From positions 20,207,380-20,271,379 of the forward strand of contig NC_059379.1 in assembly GCF_019703515.2 (NCBI RefSeq): 64,000 nucleotides of DNA. The letters are read 5' to 3'. Source of the stretch: Myxocyprinus asiaticus. Its lineage: Eukaryota; Chordata; Actinopteri; Cypriniformes; Catostomidae. Within the stretch, counting starts at the first letter, position 1. Every line of letters begins with the position of its first letter. The position numbers were made by a program, and so were the translations under genes. The notes beneath the pieces are model-generated. The model saw nothing but the letters and a program-made list of their open reading frames with translations. It was not told where the DNA came from and ran no database searches. This document shows, in pieces, positions 37,242 to 50,810 of this stretch.

Positions 37242-37312
37242 ATAGGTATGTGTGCGTGTGTGTGTGTATAGGTATGTGTGCGTGTGTGTGCGCATGCATG
37301 CATGTATGTATC
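37060..37312. repeat. Compound GT/TA/GTAT microsatellite
   Basis: GTAT, GT, a long TA run (about 37181-37230) and GTGTGC units. It lies between the LINE 3' UTR and the Tc1 remnant and probably replaced the Tc1 end. It generates many false Cys/Val or His/Thr-rich reading frames. Confidence 0.95.
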
Positions 37313-38615
<1,303 letters not shown>

Positions 38616-39238
38616 TATGTCTATTGTGTATTCTATATATACTTATTTCTTTTCAATATTTATCTATTTGTTATTCAATTTTAATTATTTTTTAAAAGTC
38701 TTGTTTCTGTTTTTGTATTGTTGTGTACTAGAAGCTTCTGTCACCAAGACAAATTCCTTGTATGTGTAAGCATACTTGGCAATAAACAGAGTAAGGGCAA
38801 GGGCAACATAACTTGGCTATGAACACCCCAAGCGCTTTAGTTCTTGTTTCATGTCTGTCCGAACTAGCACCAAGTGCCTGCTTAAAGATGGAAGGGAGTG
38901 TGTCTGTGTGCAGTTTCGGGCTCACCTGCTGCTCTGTGCACACCGCATACTATATATCCTCGGGTGATGTAAGCGTAAATAGCTAATCAAATATTGATGT
39001 ATTACCAGTATACAGAACTCGCGTCGAGCAATGTTTGTAAACATTGCCTGTTTTGTAAACGTTTTTTGACCATCGCTGTTGTGATTGGCTGCATGAAGAA
39101 AAAGTTTCCAGACAGGAGACTTAAATGACACAGGGGCTTCTTTCTTGTGGCTTGTTTTCTCCGCTTGCCATTTTGCCAACTAACGCGTGCAGAACTGTAA
39201 TGTCATCAACTGATTTAACATACTAACAGTTAATAGGA

Positions 39239-39830
39239 TAGGGCTGTTCGATTCCAGAAATTTTGAGTCGATTCTGATTCCTTGTTTTCAGAATCGATGG
39301 AATCAATTCCAAGGGTTGATTCCAGACTCATTTTTTCAATTCTTTTTCGATTCCAATAAAAGAGGGAGGTAAAGTTAAATCTCATAATAAACAGCTCGTT
39401 TTAAAGCGTGCTTTGCACTATTTGTGATAGAATTAATGGTATTTACTATTTATAGGTCTATTCTAGTATTAAATTTGGTCCTAGGTGCTAATCCCAAAGT
39501 GCAACACTTCAATCGGGATACATTTGAGGGAACTTTTATCTACATTGAAATTGCGATTGCATCATAGAGATTTAAACAAACTGAGTACGTTTTATGGCTG
39601 ATAAACTGCAAAAGATTCAGAATCAGGTTGATCATTTATTTTAAGTAATTTTATAATCCTTTTGTGAATTAAATTAGTGCTGTTAAGGCTTCTGGAATGT
39701 GTAGTAGTTCAGTGGTCATTTCCCTGAGTGGAACCGATTCCATCTTTGGAATCGATTCTAAGCTTTAGAGTCGATTCTCGATTCCCAACGCCTCGGAATT
39801 GATTATTTTTGGAATCGATTCCCAGACATA
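39239..39830. mobile_element. hAT-like MITE with 8-bp target duplication
   Basis: Flanked by TAATAGGA at 39231-39238 and 39831-39838. It starts TAGGGCTGTTCGATTCC and ends GGAATCGATTCCCAGACATA; the ends are imperfect inverted repeats with many internal GAATCGATTC words. Its 592 bp carry no coding sequence. Confidence 0.8.
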
Positions 39831-39839
39831 TAATAGGAC

Positions 39840-40715
39840 AGCTTCTCTCTGTAGAAAGTTGACCCATGTGAAACACAGGCGGAGCGTGACCATCTACAGA
39901 GCCATAAAGATGCATTAGGAGGTTACAACTTTGCATGTCTATTTGGCACTTTATTTTCTTTGCCAAACTGTATGATCCAGATGCATTATTAAACTAGAGA
40001 TGAACCGTGGATCAAATGCTCACCGAACCGTGGTTGGCGAACTGTATGTTTCGAAATGCATCAGTTCACTATCCAGACCTAAAAAGATGCCACATCTGTT
40101 AAAACAAAGTGTTGTTTTGTCCTCAAATGTACAGTCTCCACTGACTGGTTGCTATGCTTACCCAAGAAGAGCTAATCAGCATTGATACACGTCTGTTTCC
40201 TGTTCGCTTTTGTCTCAATAGGTGGCAGCATCCAGCCATCTCGTGTTTTCATTAATCTCTGCTTCTGTTACGGAACTTTCTCAACCTGCAACTCAGATCC
40301 GACCCTCAGATTTACACTTTCCTTTTGTGTCCCTAAAGGTCCCACACACGGATAATCCGATATATCTGTGTGTGCGTTACTGTGTGCATACGCGTTCCAT
40401 CAAAGGGTTGAACAGCCAAAGCAACCAAATTACTCAGAGCGCTCCTGTGTTTTTTCAAACATATCATTTTCATCCATTGCTGTTAGGAATATACGGCCTG
40501 CTGCTGTTTTGAACACTGTAGCGTCTTTGCCGCCGCAGCTCATTTGAGTGTTAAGTTTCGCTAATGGAGCTTTAATTTATAGTTTAACATAAAATGCCAT
40601 TTTAACCTCCGCCTGGCCTGAGATGCTGTCTAGAACTATCGCAGCAGGCAAGCTCCTCTCATGCACATACTACACACTCACATTTCCTCAGAAAGCTTTA
40701 GCAAAGATGACACAG

Positions 40716-40765
<50 letters not shown>

Positions 40766-41145
40766 AACGGCAGTAGTTATGAACCAGGTGTGCAGTTTTC
40801 ATTTTGGCCACAGGAGGGCAGTAAAGAGTATAAATTCCACATGCTGTTCTCAATGCGCAGAGACTGCATCAAAACAATTGCCAAAGTACAGTCCTCTTCA
40901 TGTCCCAAGTGTCTTCCATTAGACGGTGGAAAAATGGACCTCTCTAGTGCCTGCTGGATGAGACACCACTCAGCTCATTCTTCTCAGATGCAGCAGTCTG
41001 TTCTGGAGATGTCTGTGAGACAAATACATAACAACAATGTCAGATTACACCAGAGCAGCTTAAACTATCATGGATAAATTAAGAGAAACCAATTGTAGAG
41101 TTATTTTAGATTATCATTATATTGCCAAGCAAAATACAGAGATCC
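39840..41145. other. mpp7 intron 3 segment: no recognised element
   Basis: Intronic DNA with a CT/CA compound repeat at 40711-40762. No exons or repeat families recognised. Confidence 0.4.
40711..40762. repeat. Compound (CT)n(CA)n microsatellite
   Basis: About 11 CT units passing directly into about 14 CA units. Confidence 0.95.
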
Positions 41146-41577
41146 TAAGCCAGATGCACACTGTGCTTTTTGCCACGATTTTGCCATCTGTAACAAATTT
41201 CATTTATCGTAAAATATTTATTTTGTTGTAGGAAAATTTGACATTCTTGGTTTGACATGCTCACTGTTTTGAGCCACATCATAAAAGTGTGACTAATGAA
41301 GACCCAGAACCACCAAGAAGAGCACAGCAATTGATATTAATCAATAAGTCAACTACAACAAATGTTAAATATTTGTCTTTTTTTTACAAAGTAGCGCGTA
41401 GCACATAGCACTTGCTTTTGATTGGGCGGCATCATTTGAATTTTGTGTCAATAGTATTTTTAGAACTTGATGCAGTAAATGCTCAGACAGCTCTGTTAGT
41501 TGTGATCAAAGTCTTAGTTAAGGTGTGTATTATACAGTCTTAATATAAAAGACTGTTGATGTCACACAGTCTGCCAT
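41146..41577. mobile_element. Non-autonomous DNA transposon with GCACACTGT-type ends, short copy
   Basis: Left end GCCAGATGCACACTGTGC and right end (complement GGCAGACTGTGTGACA) are imperfect inverted repeats. GCCACGATTTTGCCATCTG matches the longer relative at 13792-14994. It is internally deleted relative to that copy. Confidence 0.55.
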
Positions 41578-42070
41578 GGGATTTACCCAAGATCTCTTTG
41601 AGATCATATCGTACAATCGAACAAAACAATTATAAAGTGCAGGAAAAAACTGCACAGGGAGATGACAGATTTCTATGTTAAATAAACCACCCTGAAACAC
41701 ACCCAAATACCATTTAATAGTTACCTTGAATTTTCCAGTTATACATGTTAATAGCAGCTGCAGTACATAGAAAAAGAACTTCAGAGGTAGGTTGACTATT
41801 GGTTAGTTCAGATTAGTTCACAACATTTGTCTATAGTAAGGAATGAATAATGTTTATGTCATTGTTAACAGGATAAATCTTATTAGATCTAAGCATTTTG
41901 GTGTATTAATAGAAATTATATACACACAACACAGTTATAACTTCACTGCAAAAGTTACACATAAAAATGAGACATATTCAAAGTTACAAGTGTGTGCTCC
42001 CTTATAAACAATAGAATGCTAAATAATATTAATCTTTATTATGTGGAGCCATTGGCTCATATGTCATATT
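41578..42070. other. mpp7 intron 3 segment: nothing recognised
   Basis: AT-rich intronic sequence between two transposons. Confidence 0.4.
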
Positions 42071-42072
42071 TA

Positions 42073-43644
42073 CAACCCCAATTCTGAAAAAGTTGGAACA
42101 GGATGAAAAATGCTAATAAAAACAAAAAGGAGTGATTTGTAAATTATATTTACCACAACTACACATAATATGATGTTTTACCTTGTGAATTATTTTTTTA
42201 TTTTTTTAAAATTATTATTATTTTTTAATGTACAGTAATTTAAAATCAAATGGTTGCAACATGCTCCAAAAAAGTTGAGACGGGCAATTTAAGACTAATA
42301 ACAATTTGACAAGTTGAAATAACAAGGCGATGTTAAACAGGTGAGGCAATTGTGTCATAGAACTGTATACTGTATAAGGAGCCTCCAAACAGCCTAGTCC
42401 TTCAAGAGCAAGGATCATTCAAGACTTGTCAATTTGCCAACAGATGCTTCAGCAAATAATCCAACACTTTGAGAACAATGTTTCCCAAAGACAAATTGGA
42501 AGGATTTTGGGCATTTCACCCTCTACAGTGCACAATATAGTTAAAAGATTCAAGGAATCTGGTCAAATCTCGGTGCGTTAAGGGCAAGAAGAAAACCACT
42601 GCTGAATGCACGTGATCTCTGATCCCTCAGATGTCACTGTCTTAAAAAACATCATTCATCTGTAATGGATATCATGAACATGGGCTCGGGATAACTTTAG
42701 TAAACATTTGTTAGTCAACACCACTCGCCGCTGCATCCACAGATGCAAGTTAAGACTTTACTGTCAACACTGTCCAGAAGCGCTACAAAATTCTCTGGGC
42801 TTGGTCTCATCTTAGATGGAAAGTAGAATAGTGGAACTGTGTTTTTGGTCCGAAGAATCCACGTTTAAAAAAGTTTATGAAAAAAACTGCCGTCATGTTA
42901 TCCTGGCCATAGAGGAAAAGGACCATCCAAGCTGTTATTAGCATCAGGTCCAAAAGCCAGTGTCTGTATGGGCCAGGGGTGTGTCAATGGCATGAGTAAC
43001 TCGCACATCTGTGAGAACACCATGAATGCAGACACATGTACAAATTTTGGAGCAACATATACTGCCATCCAGCACCGTCTTTTCTAGGGATGTCTCTGCA
43101 TTTTCCAGCAGGACAACTTCAAACCACATACTGCCCGGATTACAAGTGCATGGCTGTGTAAGCAGAGAGTGTGGGTGCTAGATTGGCCCGCCTGCAGTCT
43201 TGACCTGTCTCCAATTGAGAATGTGTGGCGCATTATTAAGCACACCATCCGGCAACGAAGACCCTGTACATTTGCGCAGCTAAAGACCTACATAATGGAT
43301 GAATGGGGGACAATTCCGCTTTCTAAACGTAACAAACTTGTGTCTTCAGTGCCAAAATGCTTATTAAGTGTTATTAGAAGAAATGGTGATGTTTCACAAA
43401 GGTAAACATTTGACTGTCCCAACTTTTTTGGAGCGTGTTGCAGTCATCTGATTAGAATTGCTGTACATTTAAAAAAATAAATAATTATTATTCACAGGGT
43501 AAAACTACAAAAAATACTACAAAATATAATGTGTAGTTGTAGAGCTTTTAATATTAGCAAAGGGTGATTATAATTTACAAATCACTCATTATTGTTTTTA
43601 TTAGCATTTTTCATACTGTCCCAACTTTTTCAGAATTGGGGTTG
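42073..43644 (+). mobile_element. Degenerate Tc1/mariner-like transposon with ~72-bp TIRs
   Basis: 1572 bp flanked by TA (42071-42072, 43645-43646). The TIRs begin CAACCCCAATTCTGAAAAAG and end near AATTTACAAATCACTC on each side; they differ at only a few positions over about 72 bp. The interior carries a decayed DD34E transposase. Confidence 0.92.
42420..43405 (+). pseudogene. Tc1/mariner-like transposase, heavily decayed
   Basis: The N-terminal HTH region (around 42470-42570, RQIGRILGISPSTVHNIVK) is followed by stops and shifts. Near 42850 the first catalytic motif reads WSEEST where DEST would be expected. The C-terminal part is open: FQQDNFKPHTARI (second Asp at 43112-43114), then 34 residues to the Glu in SPIENVW, and KTYIMDEWGTIP to the end at 43405. 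Confidence 0.85.
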
Positions 43645-43646
43645 TA

Positions 43647-43998
43647 GTTCAGTGTTGTATGACAGTTAAATGGGGTCCCAAACGTTTTATGATTTCATCA
43701 CTCAAACCACATTCAGGGGTTTTCAGAAATTTGTAGTGTAAATGCTTCACGTACAACAGCGAAGGACTGCCTACTCACTTGTCAATCGATTATGGTGCTA
43801 AAACAAGGGATATTTTTAGATAGTTGCTAAAGTGCTTTGACCCTGGAGTTGATCTACCACACATACACAAATATAGGGAAATCTACCCAATAACGCTGAC
43901 CTCAGATCTGTGCTCACTCTTTGTTTTTCTCCATATGTGACCTCTGTTTGCCATGACATCAGCAGCAATGGATGATATCTCTTGTACACTTGATCGTG

Positions 43999-44029
<31 letters not shown>

Positions 44030-44485
44030 CACTATGGGTCACTGTCACTATTACTCACTTAAACGTTGCCTCCCATTTGGCTGGTTACTGCCATTGGAAA
44101 TTTCTACTGGCATCCTAAAGGGAGTGATTCTTTAAAAAATGATCACAGCATTTCAGCACACATGGATCCAGAGTGAGTGGGGTCAGTAGTAAGGTTGTGG
44201 CCCAGGAGTAACACTTCAAAATTGACTGGGGAACAAGCCCATCTATCTCTTCATCTGGGTTGCATGGCTACCTATAAATCTCTCAGTCTCTTAAACATAC
44301 ACAGACATGCACTCCACCTGCTACCTCCCACAAGGGATACATTTATTCTCCAATTACTCATAATATATGTGTTCATGAATGTATGACCAACACATGTGCT
44401 CTTGGATGTTATCAGTTCTCTTTCTTTCTCACTTACTGTTTTTTTCTCTCTCTTTCTTTCCTCCTCATTGTCTCTCAACTATCAG
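43647..44485. other. End of mpp7 intron 3
   Basis: Contains a GT repeat at 43996-44028 and a CT-rich tract just before exon 4 that serves as its polypyrimidine tract. Nothing else recognised. Confidence 0.45.
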
Positions 44486-44566
44486 TTGATGGAAGAACTT
44501 CAGGGAAGGAGAGCAAGTGACGAGACCAGAGAGCTTCTCAAGCTGCTGTCCAAACCACATGTAAAG
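44486..44566 (+). CDS. mpp7: MPP7-like coding exon 4 (L27C domain)
   Basis: There are 27 codons after an ACTATCAG acceptor and before a GTAAGA donor (44567), phase 0 on both sides, residues 79-105. It begins LMEELQGRRASDETRELL and ends LSKPHVK. The EELQ...ELLKLLSKP.VK pattern is the second L27 domain of MPP7, the surface that binds LIN7-type L27 domains. The GRRASDE stretch differs from human MPP7 and is the most variable part. The long CT-rich tract before the acceptor is a strong polypyrimidine tract. Confidence 0.93.
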
Positions 44567-45435
44567 GTAAGAGAAAATGCACAAGTTCCAAAACAAAATC
44601 TTAACTCTGCATCTTGTAGTCCTTTTTTATCCAATGGGTGCGTATATCCATTTTGCTCAGTGAGTTATGAAAAGGGATAAGAGTCCACAAACAAAAGGAT
44701 GGTTCAAACCAAAACTTATTGAAGACCGAAAACTTTGCATAAGTAGTTCTGCAACAAGAAATGTTTTGAATTGATTAACTCAAAGCGGTAGTTCAGATAA
44801 TTTAAATGAAGTTCAGACTTTTCAGTATTTCTTTTAAAAGAATTTTCGTTTTGGAAAAGGTCATTTGAAAGAAGGCGAATGTGAGGACCAGCGTTTGACG
44901 ACGTGCCTAAGATCTCAACGTCAGGTCATCCTTACTTATTCCAGTGTTCCTAATTGAGAAAAAATGTCTTATAATGGTCGATTCACTGTTTATTTGTATA
45001 CACTTAGCTGTATACTACCTTACTGTACCACCACAACACACTGAGGAAGGCCTAGTGCCAAAATCGTGTTTTTTTTATTTTATTTTTTTTTTTTTTTTTT
45101 ATTCTCAGTGGAATTTAATAAAGACTAAATGCACACGTGCACATATTATTGTTAACACACAAGGCCACCAGCTTTCTATATTCTTCTCTCCCTTTAGCTT
45201 TTTCTTCCTTTCTGTCTTTAACCCTATGTCTGTTGGCTGAGTATGTAAAGCACTAGCAGATGGCTTCTGGGGACTAGAATTGCGTCTCTGTACGATAGTA
45301 ACTGTATCACTCTCAATTAGTGTTGAAATGATCCATTCCCTGCGACCAGACATAAATCAGAACCTATTAAACGATCTCCTTTCTCCTCTCTCCTTTATGA
45401 TTCACACATGAAAAAACAAATTTTGCTCATATTAG

Positions 45436-45501
45436 ACCCGCTTACAGACTTACGTTGACATTGATGAAAGCGGCAATTATGACATCCGCCTGTTATGGAA
45501 A
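45436..45501 (+). CDS. Candidate in-frame cassette exon of the MPP7-like gene
   Basis: A 66-base stretch lies between an ATATTAG acceptor and a GTAAGA donor (45502). It is open for 22 codons in phase 0, the phase that exons 4 and 5 share, so inclusion would keep the frame. It would insert a segment with the core TYVDIDESGNYDIRLLWK between the L27C domain and the linker to PDZ. I know of no such segment in MPP7 or MPP3 from other vertebrates. The polypyrimidine tract directly before the acceptor is weak. It could be a lineage-specific alternative exon, an exon relic, or chance; transcript evidence is needed, so confidence is low. Confidence 0.25.
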
Positions 45502-47412
45502 GTAAGAGCTACTCTGCTTTGAGTAAGACACAAGGGGAGAGAGAAAGCAGGAATGAGTGACCGACTATATTGTGTAGAACAGTAGATAGAAGTGTATTAC
45601 TTTGCCCTTTCCTCTCCTTCAGTGTGTGTTAAAAGGTATGGGTAGTTAGTTCAGCAGATTGAATAATGACTGTTCAGATGACAAACTCATTCTTAATGAG
45701 AGCTGCATGCCCAGTTACATTTCCCAGACTTTGTTTGGACAAGTTCAGCAATTTGTTATTGCAGGAGGCCCCTATAACTAATTAACATGCACATACACAG
45801 ACGGTGGAGTACCTGAAGAGAGGAGTGAGTGCTTTTGACCCCAAGTCCCCCAGTTCACTCTTTTCTACCTGGCCTGATGCTGACCCTGCCGCTGCAATCT
45901 CAGGAGAAAGTTTACCTCCACAAAACACCCTTTGTACCTGTCTGTGTTTGAGTATGTGGGACAGGGCAGGATAGTGAGTTTAAACCGGGTTGTTAGACTG
46001 TAGGCAGATGTTGTGGGAACAGAGTGAAGCTATTACGCTGCCCTTCAATTTACTCATTAGAAGAATGTGAAAATGAGTGTTTTGGATTGGACTAATCAAA
46101 GTTAAGAGGCAGAGAATTTTCACAAAAAAATAATAATTTCCATAAAACGATAGTAAAGTCAGATTTCACTACGCAGTCTTGTTTCAAATACTTTTTTCAA
46201 TCAGGGGAAGCATTTCAGCTATCAACAAACCTTATCAAGTTAAAAGATGAGCTCCTATCATCACCATACAACTATTATATTATAACACTGAATATTGTTG
46301 GTCTAACATGTGTTTTTATATAGATGCAAACTAATTTACATTTTGAGTTTCTGTGACTTAAAACCCCCCATAACCTGGATGAAATGCAATTTCATTTTTT
46401 ACAGTTTGTGTATGCATTGTGTGCATTGTTTTTCCTTTCGTGTGGCTTGGTGTTGACATGGCAAGCACTCCATGTTTTTGGAAAACTCCTGAAATCCCAA
46501 ACACAACAGCCACATCGACCCCCAAAAAACGATTTTGCCCTCGGAAAAAAGAGAATGAAAGAATAACGGGAAAAAATGTGATCACAGATGGGTAATGCCT
46601 TGATGCTTTAATAATATTTATTCTGTAATATTTTATTCAGCTCTTAGTGTAACACTGCCTGGTGTGAAGTGTTTTTACATAGTTAAAGGATAGACCTGGT
46701 CTTGCGCTGAGGAGGAATCCAGGTCACTTTGTGTGTAGGTGGGTGCCTGTCTTATGGAGGGATACTTGGACAGAAGAAATGAATGGCAACTCAGTTGCAA
46801 TTAAAAATCTTCCATTTTAAGTTCCCTTAAAACAAATGCACCATTCAATTCAATCTGCAGAACTGTGTTTAATGTAGAGGCAAACAACATTGTTCCCTAC
46901 AGGGCAATTGCATGCTCTGCTCTTCATTTACATCTCACAATAAAAAATACACAAACACTGGATTGTGAGGATTTTTCAGGCCTCTAGTTGTTTTAACTTG
47001 TTTACATCTCATAATATATTCCCTATTACTAAAAAAAAAAAGACAAATATAGACCAGTCAGCCAAATGTTTTTGCTGACTGAGATGAGGTTTATGGTGGA
47101 AAAATTATCATTGTATCATAGTGTTCTGCATTTAAGTTATTAAATAAGCTTTGACTTAGTAAACCAAATCTGATTCCAGAGGTTTTTGCAAAGGACTATT
47201 AGCAAACCTTTATGTGTAAAAAATAACCTTGCACATGTTCATACTTGAGGCAGGGTTCAGCTAAGAGTATCTCAACAGATTTTCATAACATTTTTACCTG
47301 CATTTTATTATCAGCAAAGATTTAAATGATCCTGGCGGGGGCAAACAAAATGAATTACCTTTGTCCAGATAATGGCTTGTAATTGCCGGTTTACCCCTGG
47401 ACACTTGACACA

Positions 47413-47417
<5 letters not shown>

Positions 47418-47487
<70 letters not shown>

Positions 47488-47512
47488 ATTTCTCTTTCTC
47501 TCTCTCTGTCTC
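47418..47512. repeat. (CT)n microsatellite
   Basis: Long CT repeat with a few GT and TTT interruptions, in intron 4. Confidence 0.95.
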
Positions 47513-48370
47513 CCATCTGTTCTGCTTTAGCCACATGTCGAGTGTTGTTCTGAAGCTTGATCCCATGTCACAAAATAGACACTTTTCTTCTCCTCTCTGT
47601 CTTGTCTCTTCTCTTCTTTTTTCCCTCCCATCTCATTTTTTATCTGTGGCACTTAACTGGAAGATGGTGTTATATTGGATATGTGAGGGAGGAAAGAAGC
47701 AAAAGCAAAAAGAAAAAGTGTTTCCAGCTGCATTTGACACACACAGCATCGTTAAAGCGTTTGAGTAATGAATCTTTGAATGCTGTCATTCTTTCGCTAG
47801 AGCTCACTCATCTATTTACTCTGGGAGCAGAGGTGTGAAATATCTGAAATGGCTGAGAACTTCATTGCCTTCTGTTTGTCTATCTGCTTCAAAGGGTCCT
47901 CGCCCAATTTACATTGAACGTCTATGGAAACTCTCACACATGCTGCTGTCATACTCGTAATACCCAGAAATCCCAATCTATTGGCTGTGTAAGACTAATC
48001 CAATCTTACAAATTAATCTTTGAAAATACAGTTTGACTTGGTTGTGATTCAGTTCTTTTTCCGCTGGTGAAGCTGTAACAAACAACATTGCCAAAGAGGG
48101 TTGTAGTGAAAAAGTAGCCGTAATCAATTCAAAAGCAGCTTTATTTGTCAGTAGGAGGTAGTAATCCAAAGCAGACTTCTAAAGCTCTGTGATTTATACT
48201 GTAGGGTTCAGACAAATGCTTGGAGTATCAAGGCTGCAATCATTAGCCAACACAAGTAGCTACACAAAATCAATCAAATGACTCTGTCACTACTGTTTGT
48301 CTCGCTGCATGTGTGTTTGTGTGTGTTTCTGGGGATTTTATGTGTACAACTCTTTTCTCTCTCACTGCAG

Positions 48371-48502
48371 AGTTTGTTGTCTGTTCACGATACGGTGGCC
48401 AAGAAGAGTTATGATCCAGAACTTCCTCCTTTACCAGATGACATTGATGATGAAGAAGACTCTGTCAAGATTATAAGACTGGTCAAGAATAAAGAGCCTT
48501 TG
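48371..48502 (+). CDS. mpp7: MPP7-like coding exon 5 (linker to PDZ, acidic segment)
   Basis: There are 44 codons after a CTCACTGCAG acceptor and before a GTGAGA donor (48503), phase 0, residues 106-149. It begins [19 protein letters not shown], contains the acidic DDIDDEED segment and ends [11 protein letters not shown]. The [16 protein letters not shown] run is diagnostic for MPP7; MPP3 has a longer, different acidic segment. It is the first strand of the PDZ domain. The next exon should begin with the PDZ carboxylate-binding-loop residues GATI, and I did not find it in the remaining 15.5 kb. The gene therefore continues beyond the window. Confidence 0.94.
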
Positions 48503-48779
48503 GTGAGAGCTCAGTAACTTAACCTCACTATTACACACACACTTACAAACACATGTAGATTTCCACATACTGTCATCTGCATGCAAAGCCAGGCAAACAT
48601 CGCTGCCATAATTCAAACATGCATATTGGAAAACACCCTTGTGAACATGAACCACATAAATACACACACTTTGCCTGGAGTGTTAGTGATGTGTTTCGCT
48701 CACATTTCTTGTTCACACTTATACTCTACTTCCTGAGTGACCAAATATCCTTAACATGACACAATCCACATTACCATAC

Positions 48780-48780
48780 A

Positions 48781-48842
<62 letters not shown>
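48780..48842. repeat. (CA)n microsatellite
   Basis: About 29 CA units, 280 bp after exon 5. Confidence 0.96.
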
Positions 48843-48844
<2 letters not shown>

Positions 48845-49033
48845 CAACCATTCAGTGCAGCGGTCAGCATTCTCTCCTGCTGACTTATAGATGAGTCTGT
48901 TTCTTATACCCCCTGTGTACCGTTCACAGCTCCCTGTGTTTTGCTGGCAGGCCAAATTTTTATGGATAACACTCTGTCCTCCATATAATCTAATTTCTTT
49001 GTGAGCTGTCTATTTCAGGACCTCTGTCTACTC

Positions 49034-49898
49034 TTAAGGCCTCAATATACTTCCTACGAAACGAATGGGTGTGATGTCATTTAGAACAAAATCTGTCCAA
49101 AAAGATGGTGTTTTTGCGTTTGTTTCTGTGGTTCGTAACTGCTCGCTTGGGCGAACTTTTAGGAAAACAAATTAGGCCGATGGCTAATTTTGTTTATGTT
49201 GGTCAGCGAGTCCAAATCTGTCAACATAAACACATCGATTTGCAGAGTTATTACTGAGCTGATGCAAATGTACCTACATCTGTACGATCGTTCACTTAGA
49301 GGCATTTTCCAAGACAAAGTCATGTGATTTTTTTTTAATTTTATTTGTTTGTCTACTAAAGGAATCAAATCTTCTCAAATACTCTCAAGTGCCCATTCAC
49401 TCATGTGTCATTCACACATCTGTCTAAAGTAAGATATGCCTTTATCATCATTGTTTTATATTTGTTCTGCACAATTAACACTTATACACTCATCTTTGCA
49501 ATGGTATCAGTGTCATAGTAAATTACTATAACAGAGTGTAACCGGCGCATGTTATGGCCGTGTGTAGCATGTTAGTGCATTAGCGTCTTGAATTCATAAT
49601 GTAAACAAGACAAATTAAACATTTTCTACTGAAAATATATTACTTTAAATCATCATCGAGTGGTTGAAACAGCTTCTTTTACTGACCTCATGTGAATTCT
49701 ACTCAGAATGAGGCATAATAACACATTTTTAAGGTTTTACATGTAGCGTCATCATATTTAAATGTACTTCTAAATGCCTCCCACATCGGTGTCTGAATGT
49801 TCGGTAACAGTATACCATTGCTCAACTGTTTAGAACTTCTTTTTACCCCTGAACGAAGAACGAAGAAGAACTTCTACTGAAGTATATCAAGGCCTTAA
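49034..49898. mobile_element. TTAA-flanked MITE (GGCCTYRATATACTTC ends)
   Basis: Starts TTAAGGCCTCAATATACTTC and its complement at the other end reads TTAAGGCCTTGATATACTTC, giving about 20-bp inverted repeats flanked by TTAA at 49034-49037 and 49895-49898. The interior is non-coding. Confidence 0.8.
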
Positions 49899-50069
49899 CT
49901 TAATATGCACCAAAGTTATCCCGCCCTCTGCTTGATATCAGAGGCAGCACCTCAATGTGAGAAAGGAAAAGCATCAATATCTACAAGTGTTGAGACCCAA
50001 AATGCCAGTTGCTATCCACTGCTATTTTAAAGGTAAAACTTGGCTTATACAAGTTTAAAGTCAGGTCAA

Positions 50070-50806
50070 GAGCTGTGGTGCAGTGGGTAGTGCTTATGAC
50101 ATATAAGGGGGCTTTCACACTAGCAGTTTTGTCTGAAACGGAGCACGGTTCGCTTGAAAAATTAATTATATGTTTTGCAAACAGGGGAGTGGTCCATAGT
50201 ACAGAACCTGAATCTATCTGTAGGAGGTGGTCTGAACTCTGTTGCAATGGAACTGTGGCACAGTTCGCAAAAGTGAGAAAGCAACATGTACTCTGGTCGG
50301 CATTTGTTCAGAAAGTAAAGTAACGTGCGTATGAGATTTTGCCAATTTAACCATGACGACATCATCAGTTGCACAAAAACACACACATGCATGAGTAGCA
50401 GGGAAACATTAGCAGCGCTTCAAAAATGTTGCTCGCAACCAGTTGTCTGCTCAAAAAAGTATCATTTGCGAGAATTCGATATAGTCGCCTTCTCCTGGAT
50501 ATGGATATCTGCTGAATTATGCCATGCGACGCACAGAGGCGCAAATGGAGTGCATAATGATACCAAATTAATACAATACACACAAACATAGCGACCCACA
50601 TTGTGTTCTCATGTACATGTTTGTGATTATGCAAGTTCATGACGGAAAAGCATTGGGGTTTGACAGAATTTGAATGAGTCTGTAACCAGGGAACAGTCGT
50701 ACTCGGATTCGGACAGCAGCAAACGTTCCCAGTTTGAAAAACCACCTAAGAGTCATTGGCTCAAGTGGACCTAGGTTCAATTCCAGCCTGTGTCTTGTCC
50801 TGATCC
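50070..50806 (+). repeat. tRNA-derived SINE split by a ~650-bp insertion
   Basis: Left half 50070-50100 carries the A-box-like GGTGCAGTGGGTAGTGC. The right half resumes at about 50746 with AGTCATTGGCTCAAGTGG and a B-box-like TAGGTTCAATTCC. In a tRNA-like head these boxes should be about 35-40 bp apart. The intervening 50101-50745 starts AAGGGGGCTTTCACACTAGC, a teleost MITE-like end, though I could not define its right end or a target duplication. Confidence 0.55.
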
Positions 50807-50810
50807 AACT

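Larger units (their letters stand above)
44567..48370. other. mpp7 intron 4
   Basis: Mostly without recognised repeats, apart from a T-rich run at 45068-45100 and a long CT repeat at 47418-47510. It is the only intron here without an identified transposon, and it contains the candidate cassette exon at 45436-45501. Confidence 0.5.
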
